NCBI GenBank assembly: GCA_902489225.1
Contig: CABTZA010000116.1
Location: 1-5,801 of the forward strand
DNA: 5,801 nucleotides
Direction of reading: 5' to 3'
DNA from: an uncultured Collinsella sp.
GTDB taxonomy: Bacteria > Actinomycetota > Coriobacteriia > Coriobacteriales > Coriobacteriaceae
Part shown: piece by piece, positions 4,113 to 5,801 of the stretch
Layout of the letters: each line of letters starts with the position of its first letter
How positions within the stretch are numbered: the first letter of the stretch is position 1
Notes under the pieces: model-generated
Seen by the model: only the letters and a program-made list of their open reading frames with translations
What the model was told of the DNA's origin: nothing
Database searches by the model: none
Position numbers and translations under genes: made by a program

Positions 4113-5801
4113 TCAGTTGTTATTGCCACCATCGAGCAATGCCTCAAAATCCTTCGCCGGCATGGGACGGTAGTAGAGGAAGCCCTGAGCGTAGCGGGCG
4201 CCCATTTGTCGTAGCATGTTTGCCTGCTCATTTGTCTCGACGCCTTCAACCACGACGGGCAGATGGAGCGACTGCGCCATCTCGAGCATCGATGACACGA
4301 TCTGCGCGCTGCGGCCTTGATCGCGGTCGGTGGGCACAAAGGTGCGGTCGAGCTTGATGACGTCGACGTTGACGTTCTTGAGCATCGCGAGCGTGGACTG
4401 GCCGGTGCCAAAATCGTCCATGTAGGTCGAGAAGCCACGGGTGTGCAGATCCGCGGTCAGCTTATCCACGGCCTCGGACTCTCCGGTATAGGCGGTCTCG
4501 GTGATCTCGATGTGCATGAGTTCGGGCGGCAGGTTGTACTGGGCGGCGAGCGACCCCATATGCTCGGCGACATCGCAGGCAAGAATGTCTACGCGCGACA
4601 CATTGAGGGAAATCGGAACCACGCGAAGTCCTCGATTGAGGCGCTCGCGGAGCCACATGGCGCCGCCCTGCCAAACATATTTGTCGAGCGTCACTACAAA
4701 GCCGCTTTCCTCGAGTGCGGGGATAAACGTTGCGGGCGAAATGAGAGAGCCGTTCTTGTCAATCCAGCGGGTGAGTGCTTCGGCGCCAATAATCTCGCCG
4801 GTTTCCATATCGACCTGGGGCTGAAGATAGTACGTGATGCGACCATTTGACAGCGCGTACTGGAATTCGGTCAGCGTGCGGTTGAACACGATTTCGCGCT
4901 TGTACTCCTCGGGGCAAAAAATGGCAATGCGCTCCTTAAAGTCGTTTTTTGCGCGCCGATTGGTAAACATGGCCTTTGCCTGCGCATCGATGGTGATCTC
5001 CTCATTGGAATCGATGGGGTAAACGCCCATGGACGGCCAAAAACCTACGCCGCCATCATGCCTGGCTACTGCCTCGCGAACGCGGTTGTAGATTTGATGG
5101 ACGGTGATGTGCTTAAAGGGGATGAGTACGCAAAAGTCATCTTGGCCCCAGTACCCTGCGACGCCCATATCGGCATTCTCGATGTCCTTGAGGACCGTGC
5201 CCACATCGGCAAGCAGGCGGTCGCCTTCGGCCTGTCCATACCATTCATTAAACAGGCGCATGTGGCCCATGTCGACCGTGGCGATGCACCAGGTGCCGTT
5301 GCGCCTTGCCTCGAGAAATGCGTTGGCGCGCCGCATAAACTCGCTGGGTCGATAGAGACCCATGAGCGAGTCGATACGTTCGGCTATGGCGCTTTTGCGC
5401 TCCGCCTCGGGTATGGGGAGGCTGTCGTTGGGAACAAGCCCGCCGGCCGTGCGAAGGCGACGCTCGAGTTCGCCTAAAACGGCAGTCGTTTGATGAGTTA
5501 AGTGCTCGTAAAAGGCCGGAACGACAAGACAGACGGGAGTAATGGTGTCGCCCGCGATTTGAATAGGAGCGAAAACGGCCTCTTTAAGGTGGCAAGTCAG
5601 TTGCTCGAATGCCTCATGGTCCAAATCGTTGCTGAGCACGACGAATTGGACGCTTCGTGAACGGTAGACCCTACTCCTGCCGTGGGTGATCGACAGCATG
5701 CGGCCCGCGTATTCGGCAAGCATGTTGTCGACAGCCTCGGCTCCGTAGAGCTCGTTGAGCTTTGTCGTGCCACGAACGCGCACCGCTATAAGCCCTGTCT
5801 C
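4113..5801 (-). CDS. c-di-GMP phosphodiesterase: two degenerate GGDEF domains plus EAL (5' end outside window)
   Basis: The frame is open to the window edge, so the true start lies beyond 5801; the GTG at 5783 sits inside a conserved strand (GLIAVRVRG) and is not a credible start. Numbering the 562 visible residues from 5801: the first domain (1 to about 115) is a GGDEF fold with the signature lost (RSRSVQF region); the second (about 165-295) has GQDDF at 219-223 (5147-5133) in place of GGDEF; the third is a full EAL domain (about 306-556). Its motifs are present: EALTR at 341-345, the Asn of LNVSR (400), Glu432 in HIEITE, DDFGTGQS from 462, Lys483 in IKLDR, and Glu519 in VEGVET. It should therefore hydrolyse cyclic di-GMP to pGpG with a divalent metal. 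In related proteins a degenerate GGDEF next to EAL can bind GTP and activate it; that is possible but unproven here. It ends DGGNNN, then TGA. No membrane segment is visible. Confidence 0.9.
   Translation of the reverse strand, partial: ETGLIAVRVRGTTKLNELYGAEAVDNMLAEYAGRMLSITHGRSRVYRSRSVQFVVLSNDLDHEAFEQLTCHLKEAVFAPIQIAGDTITPVCLVVPAFYEHLTHQTTAVLGELERRLRTAGGLVPNDSLPIPEAERKSAIAERIDSLMGLYRPSEFMRRANAFLEARRNGTWCIATVDMGHMRLFNEWYGQAEGDRLLADVGTVLKDIENADMGVAGYWGQDDFCVLIPFKHITVHQIYNRVREAVARHDGGVGFWPSMGVYPIDSNEEITIDAQAKAMFTNRRAKNDFKERIAIFCPEEYKREIVFNRTLTEFQYALSNGRITYYLQPQVDMETGEIIGAEALTRWIDKNGSLISPATFIPALEESGFVVTLDKYVWQGGAMWLRERLNRGLRVVPISLNVSRVDILACDVAEHMGSLAAQYNLPPELMHIEITETAYTGESEAVDKLTADLHTRGFSTYMDDFGTGQSTLAMLKNVNVDVIKLDRTFVPTDRDQGRSAQIVSSMLEMAQSLHLPVVVEGVETNEQANMLRQMGARYAQGFLYYRPMPAKDFEALLDGGNNN

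Noticed and set aside
5781..5783. GTG as the start of the EAL gene
   Set aside because: The frame continues to the window edge as ETGLIA, which aligns with the degenerate GGDEF of the neighbouring gene, so the gene starts outside the window.

Overview
The window is GC-rich bacterial DNA in which every supported gene lies on the minus strand. Organism (inference only): codon use, spacing and protein style resemble a gut actinobacterium of the Coriobacteriia, perhaps Collinsella; there is no rRNA or other marker here to prove it. I saw no tRNA, rRNA, CRISPR array, insertion sequence or phage gene.

Read in the direction of transcription (high to low coordinates), the window opens inside a c-di-GMP phosphodiesterase-type gene (5801-4113). 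Two degenerate GGDEF domains are followed by an EAL domain with all its catalytic motifs. A 127-base spacer with two perfect inverted repeats leads to a second c-di-GMP gene (3985-2456). That gene has an intact GGDEF domain, a PAS-like domain and a degenerate GGDEF domain. The pair carries the opposing make and break activities for cyclic di-GMP, and part of one protein aligns without gaps to part of the other. Both look soluble.

Next come two short genes, probably one operon with a 17-base gap: a flavodoxin-fold NAD(P)H/FMN oxidoreductase with a cysteine cluster (2381-1758), and an ArsC/Spx/YffB-fold protein (1740-1399) in which serine occupies the expected catalytic cysteine position. After an 86-base gap lies a COG0523 (CobW-type) GTPase, a likely metallochaperone (1312-182), closed by a strong intrinsic terminator. 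The window ends in the first 28 codons of trmL, a wobble-base tRNA 2'-O-methyltransferase, whose start codon sits about 20 bases beyond the terminator.

Three starts are set by Shine-Dalgarno position at an internal ATG rather than at the longest reading frame: the GTPase, the GGDEF-PAS protein and the oxidoreductase. The most useful leads are the architecture of the c-di-GMP pair, the cysteine-less ArsC-like protein, and the paired palindromes between the two signalling genes. Nothing here amounts to a demonstrated new system.
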